A DNA stretch of 64,000 nt from Asparagopsis taxiformis (taxonomy: Eukaryota > Rhodophyta > Florideophyceae > Bonnemaisoniales > Bonnemaisoniaceae): NCBI GenBank assembly GCA_030407315.1, contig JALQPE010001860.1, positions 62,001 to 126,000 of the forward strand, read 5' to 3'. The notes beneath the pieces are model-generated. The model worked only from the letters and a program-made list of their open reading frames with translations, made no database searches and had not been told where the DNA came from. Position numbers and translations under genes: made by a program. Positions 1-11,016 of this stretch are shown in pieces (position 1 is the first letter of the stretch; the number at the start of each line of letters is the position of its first letter).

Positions 1-1782
1 TGAAATCGGCCATAACATCTTCCGGGTTTTCATCCTCTATCTTCTGAAGTGTCTTGACGGCAACCATTCTGTTTTCCCACTTGCATTTGTATACTTCGCC
101 AAATCCACCAGCTCCAATACGTGGCCCAAATACAATAGTTGAGAAATCAACAGCCCACTGTCCTCGCCATGCCTTATTAAAGATTGCTCCTGAATCTGTC
201 TCATCATGATCAGGAATCATGCCCATATCATCCCCCTCATCAAACAGCTCCGTACCTGAAGCGTCGTTTCCTTTCTTGGCCATGAGAAGCTTATCTGCAA
301 GTTTCATATTTTGGCCAGTACCCCGAGAGCCACCAGATGCACTCCCATGAAAATAGTCCTCTCCAGATTCCCTCTTCCTATCTTCAAGGCCGTGGAGAGC
401 CGAGAGAATTTCCTCAAGGAGCACTCGCGCTGATTCAAAAGACGCTTCTCGACAATCTACGCCTTCTGTTGCAACTAAACGTCTCGCCAGGGGGGTTAGG
501 TCACACATTTTCCAGAACATTGGGATAATGAAGTTTCCCTGAGAATCGAAATCTCGACAGTATGCAAGGGAAAATGCTTCAGTACACTCTACGGAATGAA
601 AGAAATCATCTGAAAGTAGTGATAGAAAGATTCTTGACTGACTGATTGCTTCCATTGTCTCTAAGTTGACGACTCCGCGTTCACGAACAGATACATCTCT
701 TGGTTCAGCGTCGAAAATTCGAATTGATGGGTTCTTACTTCTCAGGTATTCCATCATTTCGGTTGCTGCTTCTTTGTCTCCTTGAGCATACGAAAAGAAG
801 ACATCGTAGTTGATACTCTGCTGAATTTCGTATTCTTTGCTCTTTGTCAATTTGGTCTTGGTCTTCTCGAAAGTCTCAATATCTTTGGTAATGTCTGTCT
901 CCGGTAACAAAATCCGTACTTCACGAACTGGAAGTCCCATTTGTAACCATGAGAAAGCAACTTCAACAGTTGCCCGCACCAAATGCTTCCGAAGACTCGG
1001 GGACAAAAGAGCACCAGAGAGTGGAATAAGGACTGATTGAATTTGAACATCACCACCAATTACGGTCGTGAGGCACTTCATGATGTCAAGAATGATGTTA
1101 TCATCCTTGTAAGTTCTTCCCCTGGATCTTCATACACAAGCAACCTTTTGAACTCCAGACCTGGAGGACGGGGCTTCGGTAGTGGTCGGGAAAGCCAGCA
1201 GTGGTAGTGTCGACGATAAGATGGTTGAGGCTTTGTCTCTTTCTCCAATTGAGCAAGTGAATAGCCCGCACGATTCAAAGAGGCTAATGCGGAATCCTGA
1301 TTCGCCTTGTAGACGCCTCGTTTTCTCAAGTATACGATCAATAAGTCTGTTTCATTTTCTGGGGCCAAACCCTCCACAGATCCTTGAAGCAGTTCGATAC
1401 GCCCAGTGTAGTCCTTCCTATGAACATTGATGTAATTGATTTGTTTCAGTCCGAGTTTTGTAGGCTTGCCAAATTTGCCTGATGATGAACTGGTACTATC
1501 ATTTCTCTTTGGGTCGCTCATAACCGCAGCAACAGATTTGGATTTTGATGGCGAGTTTGCTGGCTTTTTTCCTTCACGAGTACCATCCACGGGAGTTGTA
1601 ACTTGAACAGATTCAACGACATCAGTTGGTAGGGTTCTGTTTGCTAGACGGTGCACGGCATTGTTTTCTGGTTTAGGACTACTGGACCCCGCGGTTGACG
1701 GTGAAGTACCACCAGAAGGTCTGGAGCTTTGAGCACGACGAAGTGCCTTCTTCCTTTGCCTAGCATCACCAACTAGGTCCAT
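1..1782 (-). CDS. Macro-like / TIR / TKL-type protein kinase, 5' part, with apparent 1-nt frameshift; 3' end outside window
   Basis: Two abutting minus-strand reading frames appear to be one gene. The first (start 1782, 234 residues) has a Ser/Pro/Lys-rich head, then a macro-domain-like stretch ending near 1078. The second is open from about 1120 to the window edge. It continues the macro-like fold (ILDIMKCLTTVIGG, then QSVLIPLSG), then has a TIR-like domain at about residues 91-195 counted from the ATG at 1081 (YDVFFSYA box; HSVECTEAF resembles the SxxCxxE box holding the NADase Glu). A protein-kinase N-lobe follows (glycine loop GAGGFGEV, lysine in VAVKTL). Protein similarity runs across the frame change near 1105-1108. 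One missing base in an A run would restore it, so this is a sequence error, a recent null mutation or a very short unseen intron. Domain calls are by eye; the kinase is the surest. Confidence 0.72.
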
Positions 1783-2432
1783 AAACTGACGATGTTAGTT
1801 CAGACACAATAACTGAAGACGTACTGGGAAGTCGTTGCACCTACCTTTTGTTATAATAGAGTTTTGATTTCCCATCTTTTGGAGCGGTTATCTCCCAAAG
1901 GTAAGCTTTTGGTTACCTGGTGAAGCCTGTGTATTGTCGAAGCTAGATGTAGTTGTTTTGAGAAGAAAAATGTTCTCTTCGAAGCCCTTTACAGTTTCAT
2001 TGCTCTACCGGTTTCATGTACTCTTGAGAAAGACTTTGTCTCTCTCTGTAGTGAATGCAATCAACAACAGTTTGGCTATATCGTGTCTTCACAGGCGAAT
2101 TGATAATATGGCCCAGAGGAGATTGGAGAGTTCAAAAGTGGTACGCATATGGATTAGATGTAAAATTATAAGCGGTCATCCGATGGGCAGAGAGCTGACG
2201 TACGTGGTTTCATTTCAAGCTATGACCACTGACAGTCATTGTTGAATAGCCATCTTCCTTTCGTCCCTCAAGAAGGGACAAGATAAAATTTTCAAATGCG
2301 CCCTTCAAATTGCTATGTTTTCTGGACGCATTTCCATAGGCCCGGTCCGTTTCGAATGTCCGTCAAAGAGTGAGCGTGGTATCATGAATCCAGCGTGAGT
2401 TACAACTCTCCAACGACGAAGCAGCTAAAACT
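1783..2432. other. Intergenic, no gene seen
   Basis: Lies between the start of the TIR-kinase gene and the 3' end of the CPSF-100 gene. Short open frames here have no recognisable domain or composition. It presumably holds the kinase promoter and the CPSF-100 3' end. Confidence 0.5.
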
Positions 2433-4910
2433 TTATCTAGGAATAACGAGTTCTTCGTATAAAAGGTCTTTTACAGTTAGATACTCCTCCGACAGCGCAC
2501 CTTCGATCACAATATGCTGCGCTCCAACCTTTTTCAATAAAACCACCGCGCCAGTTTCCGAGTTCTCTACACACAATGCACCTCCTGCAAATTCGGCCTT
2601 TAGACCAGCCTTACCCAGTGTATCTTTCAGTTGGTTCAACATCACAGTCCCTACAAACAGTGTAGGGTGCCCAAAGCTTGCGTTATCTAAGTCTGATGTG
2701 GGTGTCGTAGAGACTACGCTTGTGTCAACCTCCATGCTATCTATATCAAGTGTTCGTCGGTTTGAAGGACCCAGCATTTGCACATCTGGATCAACCGGGT
2801 TTCCAATCACCATTGCATCAACAAACGCTACGTTAGACATTCCTACCCGACTCCAAGCGACGTCAGAGACTAGTGAGTCTTGCAAGGTAAAGTCGACAAC
2901 AGATGTGTGACTCGTTATGTCTATGAACTGTCCTTGTAACGGTGCATGTACAAAGAAGGAGTCCTTTTTCCCGTCTGCACTATTCTTTGACCCTTGTTTT
3001 GATGACTTCTTATACACAGCCGTATTGAAAAGGTTTGATAGCAAGTATTGTTTCAAGTGAATAGTTTCCTCTTCCGTTCCGGCGACTAGCGTGACATTTC
3101 GAGGTTCCACCTCTTTCACCAGTCGTTTCAATGAATCTCCATCACTCAAACCTGTATTGTCAATCAACCATACCTCACAAAACACTGTGATATTCACCAG
3201 TTCCTCTACGTACTTCGTAGGAATAATTTCCGGTTCCGCATCAGGTTCAGCTGTTTTCTCCTGGTTGGTGTTGGGGTCCATGTCACGGACTGGAGCACCT
3301 TCGCCTGGGTCTTCTCCGATCATGAAGCGAGTGGTGTCTATTACCTGTCCGTAATCATCCCATGATGGCCTCGACTCTTGTATGAAAGGGAATACTTCAG
3401 TGCTCGGCTTTTGTGGAAGGACGCCTAATCTTCTCAACTGCGTATACATAAACTTCTCATAATGTTCTGTTTCATCTTGTATACTGCCGGGAGATGTTGG
3501 GATTTGGATGGTGCCATCAGAGCGCTGCTCTGACAAATGGGAAACACTACCGACCATATCTGCTGATGAGGATTTGGATCTTTGAAGTGCTTCTTGTGCA
3601 AGCTTGGCCTCCTCTTCTTTCTGTCTCAACTGTTCTTGCTCTGCAGCTGCTTTCGAACGTTCTTCTTCTCGCCATTGCTCCAATTCTTCACCTTGTAGAA
3701 ATTCTTTCTTTTGAATCACCAGGGAGGTGGAATACGGATTGGGCGTTGTTGTTGACTGAATGGTTTGGCTCTTGTAGTGGTCATAAAGCTGGGCATATAG
3801 GGTGTCAGGCTCAGGCCGGTCAACAAGGATGAGAGCATTTTTAGGATCGCGGCACCAACGAACGAAAAGTTGGCGTGAGAACCCCATATCCATAGAGGCT
3901 GAGGACGCAAGGACGACATATGGTTTAGGCAGGGCATCGAGACCATCGAGAGACTGCATGAGCTTGACATGTTTAAACAAGAAGAGATTTTCTCGAGAAA
4001 TATCAAAACGCTTTACGACTTCATCGCTCATCCACTCTATCATGCTACGGGCATAGTCGAAGGTGCGCGCAGAGAGCTCATGAAGGATGACGAGAGAAAC
4101 TTGTACGAGTTCTGGGTGATTAGCACACGCAGCTTCCAGCTGAACTGCAAGTTCAATGACGCGACCAGCTGTGTCGACAGGAATGAGGACGTTTCCGGAT
4201 CGAGATAGGACAGCAGTGATTTTGTCGATGAGGTCAGAAGCCTTGTGGGTTTCAGTATGTGTACAGGCATTGGTAGCAGCCAAGACGAGATGGCTTGGAC
4301 GAGAAAATGATGCGAGTGTTGTAGGATTTAGATGTCGTTCACGTCTGTGGTTGAAGTGTACTGCGTAAACAATGCTTTCAGTATCTTTTTTGATGTTCCA
4401 GACGGTGGCACCTAACATATGACCAGCTGGATGGGGCGTAATGACAATTCCATTCCCAAGTGGCAAGGGATCGAGCGGAAAATGCTGTTGATATTTGAGG
4501 AGTTGGAATCTGGTGCGATTCTTGTCGTCCGTCACATCAAAGGCAGCGTCCACATGATCAAGATTGAAGGTCGTGAACGGTTTCTGTGCATCGAGTGATA
4601 GGAAGGCATCATACATGAACATTTGAGCCATACGCCATACTGGTAATGTGGAGAAAATGGTTGCAGATAAGCCAAGCTTTGCGACCGCATAAGGCAAAGC
4701 ACCGATATGAGCAATGTCTGGATGCGATATAAGCACAGCGTGTATTGAGGGCGCAATGGGAGCTAGGGCTTGCAAATAGGATGGATCAAATGCTGTGGTC
4801 CAGCCACAATCGAGCAGGATATTGAAGCCATCTATAGTGAGAAGATAGGATAGAGCATGGTGGTTAGAATGTACGCCATACAGAGGGGTGAAATGAACTT
4901 GGACACCCAT
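2433..4910 (-). CDS. CPSF2: Cleavage and polyadenylation specificity factor subunit 2 (CPSF-100/Cft2)
   Basis: An 825-residue intronless protein. The N-terminus is a metallo-beta-lactamase fold (GVHSNHHALSYLL, then ILLDCGW, then the ISHPDIAHIGALPY segment at about residues 61-74), followed by a beta-CASP region and a C-terminal domain ending in EEYLTVKDLLYEELVIPR. In the active paralogue CPSF-73 the second motif is HxHxDH. Here it reads H-P-D-x-x-H, so the zinc site is incomplete, as expected for the structural, non-catalytic CPSF-100. A charged Glu/Lys/Gln coiled-coil insert sits at about residues 405-445. Role: pre-mRNA 3'-end processing in the nucleus with CPSF-73 and symplekin. The start is the only good ATG, just before the conserved N-terminus. 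The upstream gene is divergent, 242 bp away. Confidence 0.93.
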   Translation of the reverse strand: MGVQVHFTPLYGVHSNHHALSYLLTIDGFNILLDCGWTTAFDPSYLQALAPIAPSIHAVLISHPDIAHIGALPYAVAKLGLSATIFSTLPVWRMAQMFMYDAFLSLDAQKPFTTFNLDHVDAAFDVTDDKNRTRFQLLKYQQHFPLDPLPLGNGIVITPHPAGHMLGATVWNIKKDTESIVYAVHFNHRRERHLNPTTLASFSRPSHLVLAATNACTHTETHKASDLIDKITAVLSRSGNVLIPVDTAGRVIELAVQLEAACANHPELVQVSLVILHELSARTFDYARSMIEWMSDEVVKRFDISRENLFLFKHVKLMQSLDGLDALPKPYVVLASSASMDMGFSRQLFVRWCRDPKNALILVDRPEPDTLYAQLYDHYKSQTIQSTTTPNPYSTSLVIQKKEFLQGEELEQWREEERSKAAAEQEQLRQKEEEAKLAQEALQRSKSSSADMVGSVSHLSEQRSDGTIQIPTSPGSIQDETEHYEKFMYTQLRRLGVLPQKPSTEVFPFIQESRPSWDDYGQVIDTTRFMIGEDPGEGAPVRDMDPNTNQEKTAEPDAEPEIIPTKYVEELVNITVFCEVWLIDNTGLSDGDSLKRLVKEVEPRNVTLVAGTEEETIHLKQYLLSNLFNTAVYKKSSKQGSKNSADGKKDSFFVHAPLQGQFIDITSHTSVVDFTLQDSLVSDVAWSRVGMSNVAFVDAMVIGNPVDPDVQMLGPSNRRTLDIDSMEVDTSVVSTTPTSDLDNASFGHPTLFVGTVMLNQLKDTLGKAGLKAEFAGGALCVENSETGAVVLLKKVGAQHIVIEGALSEEYLTVKDLLYEELVIPR

Positions 4911-5152
4911 GTCGAATCAGTTGCAGGAAAGCGCCATAAGGTTTGGAGGTGTCGAGAAGATGGCCGACGCGCAGCAGAGACGAAGCCGCCCAAGGTTAAC
5001 GGGCGGTGAGACAGATCAAATTGAGAGGGAAAGAAGCTGATATAAAAATAATTGTAGAATCTGCAAACACGTGTCCACTTGAAGCCTTTTCAAGACATTA
5101 CATCCCACTTGAGCTTAAAAAAGAGCTTGCTTAGTGATTCTCGCGCTTATCA

Positions 5153-8100
5153 ATGAATGAATGGGCACATTCCACTTCTTGGGCTTCGTCTTTATCGTCG
5201 AGATTCAGCATGCTTCCGCTGATCTTCGTTACCTTCCTCCTTCGATCAACCCTTGCGCAAAATTTTAAACAGTTGGATAATCTCAGCATTGCGCAACTTT
5301 ACAACGCATTCGGTCCACTTCCCTTCACGGCAGCAGAACGTGCTTCAGACCCGCTGGCTTCCATTCCCTCAGCTTCTCTGCTCGATACAATACTTTCGCT
5401 TACATCATTTCCATCGGAGACTGCCGTAGGCGGTTCCGCAACATGGCGCAAATGTTTGTACAATGCATCACAAGATGGGGTTATCACCGCTCCTTTCCCA
5501 GATGCTGATCGCTATCTTCCATACCAAGCTTGGGCTGTAGCTAATTTTTCAATCCGCAACGACATTGGTCGCCCATACATCTTGCGATGCTCCGACCCCG
5601 CAATCGTTCGCTCCCATACTTCCAAACATAATATAACCCATTGTCCTGCCGATGTTTATGAGGATGGTCGCGCCCTCTGTTCAATTCGCCTCTACCCAGG
5701 TGACTATCAAATCTTTGTGCATCTTCAAGGACGCGGTAACCACACCTCTTTTTCTTGTAATTACTTCCTCACCTCCGAAAACAAAGTCCCAGATTTGCTA
5801 ATGCCGATTAATGACACAGTTCTACCAAATGTTATTTTCAAGCAAACTTCACGCTCTTTCGCAGCTCAACTCGCTGGTGAACACATCTCCGTCACTCTAA
5901 TGAACACTCATCAATCAATGTGGGCAACCGCAGGGGTTGCACAACTGCGCAACGCCCCACCAGGTTTGCACCTGGCTCCACATGCACAGAGTGATGACCA
6001 TTATCCGCTTCCTCGTCTTGCGCCACGTCAAATCCGTCAACTCCGTCTTGATCTACATACAGACCAATCATTTCTTCGAAAAGAACATGAATCAGCCAAT
6101 ATGCCGCAATCCGTCGACGCCGTCATTGACATATCATATCAAATTGGTCGTGGTCACTTGTACCAAGTCTCATTTCATATAACTCTAGATGTACTCGAAT
6201 GGCGCAAAGCTCGAAGCTATCATTTTACATATGTTGATATTGACAGTAGCGTGCAAACTGCTGCAGTGATTATTCCAAAAGCCCATTGCATCGGTGCACC
6301 AGGCGGCGATGATAAATGCGCTGTATTGCTTTCCACCCATGGGGCTGGTGTTGATGCGACGGCACGAGCATGGACTGAATCTTATCAAACGCAGAACCAG
6401 AGTTGGGTGCTATTGCCAACAGGGCGCAGAAAGTTTGGCTTGAATTGGGAAGGACCGCAGATGAAAAGCGCCATTACAGCGCTTAAAGTGTTCAGTGCTG
6501 CACTTCCTGGAGTGCCTACGGAAGAACTATCTCTATGGAAGACACGCAGTGATCATTGGTTACAGGCTGGACACAGCATGGGTGGCCATGGCGCTTTACT
6601 CCTCGCCACTCACTACCCCGACATGCTCGCTGCGGCGCTACCAGCAATGGGCTGGTTAAGATTGGGTTCGTATGGTGGCGGTGGTTTTGAAGAGCAATTG
6701 TCGTACTCAGATGCAAGTGCCAGAGCGATGATCACTGTGGCTTCAGCTGAGTTCAGCGCAGATTTATATGCGGAGAACTTGCTCGGCATTCCTTTCTTGG
6801 CTCGTGTAGGATCTGATGATGATAACGTTCCTCGTATGTATTTGTACTACTTGTACACCAGTTGCAATGTTTCGAATCGATGCTGTTTCTAACCCTTTCA
6901 ATCTGTGTGTTTATTTCTTTCTCTTGCAGCCTCAAATCTAAGGCAGTTTGTTCGTTTGCTTCGAGAAAACGAATACTTCCACAACATCACAACCAGCTTG
7001 GTAAATTTGGATGAAGTTCCAGGGGAAGGGCATTGGTTCGACGGCGTTGTGGATGATGATGTGCTACAACCGTTTATTGAGAAGCATCTGAGCCGTGGTG
7101 TTAAACCGTCACTGCCAGAGCGTTTCACGTTATTCACCATGAATCCTGCCTCATCCGGGTCGCGCGGTGGCTTCTCAATTATCTCGTTAGAAGTTGTATT
7201 TCAAGTGAGTCGCCTGAAAGTTAGACAGAACTACCCAGAAGAAGGCACGTGGAATATTCAAACTGAAAATGTGCGACGTTTCAGGTATCAACTCGTACCA
7301 GGTTTGGTGGAACGTCCGTCACAAATCATTGTGGATACCTCCTCTGACTCTATCAGAATTTCACAAAAGACGCTTGATCAGGATAAGCATATAGACTTTT
7401 GTTCGTATCCTGTTGCTCCGAAGTCTAGATCTTTGCCCGCGGAGGTGCAGCCCGTTGCCTGGAGGATATGTCGGGATTCCAAGACGTGGGGCAAGGAAGG
7501 ATCTCGTGAGCGGGGACCAGACACATCCGGGCCTGCATTCCAGGTGTTGGGTCAACGCAGGTTAGTCGTGGTGTTCCCTGAAGGTGATAATGAATTACAA
7601 AACACAGCTGTATCATATTCCAACTCTCTTTACCTTCGCGGAATCTCAGCACGGGTGACACCGGATTCCAATGTGTCGGTGGAACTAATGAGCTCTCTCG
7701 GTGACACGAATTATGTATTACTCGGCGGACCGAACATGAATCGAATGGCGGTGAAACTGCATTCGGAAGGATTCGCAGCGGATGTATCTTTCCAGGGTAA
7801 TAGATTTTGTATAGCGATGTCCAAATGCTACGAAGAAGCAGGAACTGGAATCGCTTTCCTTGCTGGTGGTCCAAAGCGCACGCTATTATTTTACGTTGCC
7901 GGTACTGATCGAGAGGGTATGCTTTCGGCGTTGTCTATGCTGCCGTATTCGCCATCCTCACGAGTACCCGAGTGGATCATAGTTAGCAAGAAGCGAGGAT
8001 GGGGGTTCAGAGGCCTGGGAGCAGTGCATGGTCTGGGCTATTGGGACCGAGAATGGAAGTTTGAGCCACGGAAATCGTATCCTGCAGAGTTTCTGTTTGA

Positions 8101-8344
8101 CATGAAGCGCTCTGGAACAACTTGTGCAGTGAACGCTTCATTTCAATTGCATCTGACGTGGTGGAGCTCCATAGTTCTGGTATCTTTTGTTATTGCTTGT
8201 ATCTATGGTTTGATGCGCTACAAGCAGAGGCTTCCAACGATCAGTTACGCAAAAGTTGAGGAAATAGCTCCTCGAAATATTTCCAGAGAGCGATTAGATG
8301 CGGTTGAGGAGAGCGACATTCTTTTGCGAGATGAAAACATTTGA
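5153..8344 (+). CDS. Secreted or membrane-anchored alpha/beta serine hydrolase (S9/esterase-like), one intron
   Basis: Two exons, 5153-6833 and 6930-8344, joined across a 96-nt GT-AG intron (GTATGT donor, TTGCAG acceptor), give about 1031 residues. A hydrophobic signal segment (LPLIFVTFLL) precedes the mature part; translation could also begin at the internal Met just before it. The nucleophile motif GHSMGGHG lies near residue 475. The likely acid residue is in GSDDDNVP just before the intron, and the likely histidine is in GEGHWFD just after it. Near the C-terminus one membrane span (SIVLVSFVIACIYG) is followed by a basic cytosolic tail, so the topology looks type I with a luminal or extracellular enzyme. 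Several N-x-S/T sites fit the secretory route. The substrate cannot be told; prolyl-oligopeptidase-like peptidase and carboxylesterase are both possible. Confidence 0.82.
6834..6929 (+). other. Intron of the serine hydrolase gene
   Basis: Begins GTATGT and ends TTGCAG after a pyrimidine-rich run. It interrupts a codon after its first base. Removing it joins two open frames into one protein and puts the putative catalytic Asp and His either side of the junction. Confidence 0.88.
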
Positions 8345-8519
8345 CGTGGAAACATCCTCCTGTGGGCAGTTTTTCGTCGTTGCCTTGATAGAAGAGCTTC
8401 AAGTGTTGTGACTGACTCTTCACATAAATTATAGTCCTTGGAACCAATTTACTCGGAAAAATATCGATCGATACGTAGCCTGTCAATACCTGCCCTATCT
8501 CCAGCAAGAAATCGTGCCC

Positions 8520-10358
8520 ATGCCAAGCGCCGCATCCACCGTCCGAATCTTGTATGCAACTGCAACCGGTACTGCGGAAGATGTGGCAGAGGGATTAGCA
8601 GAATCGTTGAGTGCCTATAACATATCTGTATGTTCCTGCGACTCAATTGATCACTACCAAATTTCATCCTTACCGCAACATGCAGCGGATGGACAAGTGT
8701 TCATATTTATTGTCTCCACATGCGGTGATGGTGACTTTCCGAAGCCAATGCACAAATTCTGGACTTTCCTCCGTCGTTTAGATCTCCCCGCTACAGTTCT
8801 CAAACAGCTTCGCTTTGCTGTCTTCGGTCTCGGTGATCGCGCCTATGTGAAGTTCAATGCTGCAGCTAGGAAGCTTTCGCTCAGACTCACAGATCTCGGC
8901 GCTTCAACCATCTTACCCCTCGGCCTTGGAGATGAGAGTGCTATGGGTGGATACGACAGCGAATTCATGCCATGGATGCAGCAATTAATCGCAGCTTTGC
9001 AACCTTCTGATGTTGATCGACAAAGTCCTAAATCCGTTCCGTTGGTGCAGCCTAGAATCCAACTCACACTTGAACAGCAACAAACAGGCGCCCCTCATTC
9101 GCTTCCTTCGGTGCATAAGTGGAAGAGAGGACAGGCGCGCTTGTTCACCAGCAGTGCTGACATGCAGCTTTTTGAAGCAACTGTATTGACCAATTCCGTG
9201 TTAACAAATTCGCGGTTCCTAACTGATCAACGAGAAGTGCGTCATGTCGAATTAGACGTTTCTGAGAGCCCACTTTCTGCAGGCTTGCGTGATTATTCTC
9301 CCGGGGATATAATTCATGTCATGCCTCGAAACCGACCATCTGCAGTTGATGCACTGTTTCAGCTCACTGGATTAGACGGTACCTCAACCATTGATGTTCA
9401 AAAGGCATCTTCGGTAGCATCACGCTTTAGTAACTACCGAATGAATATCACCACGCCATGCAGTCTCCGAGATTTTGTTGCCTCTCAGCTTGATCTTAGC
9501 GCAATGCCTCGTCGTAGATTCTTCGGACGCTTGGCTCCTTTTGCAACTGAACCCGTTGAGAAAGAGAAACTATTCTACTTTGCCTCTGCAGAAGGAGCTG
9601 AGGACTTGATTCAGTACGCATACAGGGAAAAGCGCACAGTGCTAATGGTGCTTCGAGACTTTCCATCTGCTCGACCACCACTTGATCACCTTATTGACAT
9701 GATTCCTGTGTTGAAGTCCAGACCATTCTCCATAGCTTCTTCCAGTGTTGCGCATCATGGCAAGATTCAAATATGTGCAGCCATTGTTCGATATACAACT
9801 CCCTTGCGATTTGCTCGTATTGGGGTCTGTTCCGAGTTTTTTCTTGGTTTAGGGAAAGGTGATATTATTCCAGTTTTTCTCGAACAAGGTGCGTCGCTTC
9901 GGTTTCGCCATGAAAAGCCTGCCATTCTCATCGGCCCGGGAACAGGAGTTGCTCCTATGCGGTCTTTTCTCTTTTCAACGAAACTTGGTGGTCCAGAGAA
10001 TGATTTATATTTTGGGTGTCGTTCAAAGGAGGGAGATTTCCTTTACCGATCTGACTGGGAGCAACTACAGAGTAGTGGTCAACTCGCAAGTTTTGAAATT
10101 GCATTCTCCAGAAGTGATGAATCTAAAAAAGTTTATGTCCAAGACAAGATGCGACAGCAGAATATACGCATTTGGAACTTGATATGCGAGAAGGGTGCAT
10201 GTGTATATATCGCTGGATCGGCAGGATCGATGCCTAAAGATATTCGAGCTGCATTGGTAGAAATTTGTAAGACGCAGGGTGAACTTGATGAAACAGGAGC
10301 GGAATCATTCATTCGACGCATGGAATTATCTGGTCGCTTGCAAACGGAATGTTGGTGA
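8520..10358 (+). CDS. NDOR1: NADPH-dependent diflavin oxidoreductase 1 (Tah18/ATR3 type)
   Basis: A 612-residue diflavin reductase. The first ATG in frame is at 8520. Order of domains: flavodoxin-like FMN domain (ILYATATGTAEDVAE at the start; STCGDGDFP; GLGDRAYVKFN), a connecting FAD domain (RPFSIAS), and an NADPH domain (IGPGTGVAPMRSF, YFGCRSKEGDFLY), ending in an aromatic residue (ECW) that stacks on the flavin in this family. Known role: passes electrons from NADPH to Dre2/anamorsin in cytosolic Fe-S assembly. The length matches the family (about 600) and the short linker argues against cytochrome P450 reductase, which also has a membrane anchor. It converges with the DCC gene 70 bp downstream. 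Confidence 0.93.
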   Translation: MPSAASTVRILYATATGTAEDVAEGLAESLSAYNISVCSCDSIDHYQISSLPQHAADGQVFIFIVSTCGDGDFPKPMHKFWTFLRRLDLPATVLKQLRFAVFGLGDRAYVKFNAAARKLSLRLTDLGASTILPLGLGDESAMGGYDSEFMPWMQQLIAALQPSDVDRQSPKSVPLVQPRIQLTLEQQQTGAPHSLPSVHKWKRGQARLFTSSADMQLFEATVLTNSVLTNSRFLTDQREVRHVELDVSESPLSAGLRDYSPGDIIHVMPRNRPSAVDALFQLTGLDGTSTIDVQKASSVASRFSNYRMNITTPCSLRDFVASQLDLSAMPRRRFFGRLAPFATEPVEKEKLFYFASAEGAEDLIQYAYREKRTVLMVLRDFPSARPPLDHLIDMIPVLKSRPFSIASSSVAHHGKIQICAAIVRYTTPLRFARIGVCSEFFLGLGKGDIIPVFLEQGASLRFRHEKPAILIGPGTGVAPMRSFLFSTKLGGPENDLYFGCRSKEGDFLYRSDWEQLQSSGQLASFEIAFSRSDESKKVYVQDKMRQQNIRIWNLICEKGACVYIAGSAGSMPKDIRAALVEICKTQGELDETGAESFIRRMELSGRLQTECW

Positions 10359-10428
10359 CACAGCTGGAAATAATGCACCTATACCATTAATGGATATATG
10401 TTGATGTCCGATCTATGTGGCAGCTGGC

Positions 10429-11016
10429 TCAATCCAAGAATTTATCCTCCTGACCTGGTTCGACGAAACGACATTCATTCCGCTTTCCGAACACGGTGTA
10501 TCTATTCTTTGCAATAATATCACTGTACACAAAATCTCTTGCTGGTTTCGGGATGGAGAGCAGTAACAGTTGAGACGGAAGGGCGAAGAACCAGCCCAAT
10601 CGTCTGCCAATTCGCAGCATTGCATCCGACCGCACATAAGCCTGGTTGTCTTCGACATATATCATAGTAGACAGGTCATCTGGACATCCGAATTTCTTCG
10701 TCAATGCTTTTCCAGTTTCACTCTGGAGAGCTGCATACTTGAATTGATTTTGCTTGTCATAGCGCATTACGAAGTCTACGCCGGAATTGCACATGGCGCA
10801 CACACCATCGAAAACAACAACCTTATCACCCGGTCTATATCCTTTCGCGCGCAGTAGAGCTTCCCTTTGTTCGACGGCATTCGCTGTCCCAGAGCTGCTC
10901 GTCATGACCATACTTCGTCTTGGGCTAATTGTATTCGAAACAACCCTGTTTTTAACAAAGTTGAACTGAGGCAAATGTGCGAAGGCTGCCATTCGATTCA
11001 ACCTTGCGCTTACCAT
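10429..11016 (-). CDS. DCC-family (DUF393) thiol-disulfide oxidoreductase, probably organellar
   Basis: A 195-residue protein with the family signature FDGVCAMCNSG (Cys73 and Cys76) followed by the conserved alternating helix/strand pattern, to GKRNECRFVEPGQ near the end. About 60 residues precede the domain, rich in Ser, Arg and Asn and poor in acids, which fits a transit peptide for mitochondrion or plastid (inference). A second Met at residue 9 could also start translation. The DxxCxxC motif suggests a redox role; no specific substrate is established for the family. Confidence 0.85.
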   Translation of the reverse strand: MVSARLNRMAAFAHLPQFNFVKNRVVSNTISPRRSMVMTSSSGTANAVEQREALLRAKGYRPGDKVVVFDGVCAMCNSGVDFVMRYDKQNQFKYAALQSETGKALTKKFGCPDDLSTMIYVEDNQAYVRSDAMLRIGRRLGWFFALPSQLLLLSIPKPARDFVYSDIIAKNRYTVFGKRNECRFVEPGQEDKFLD

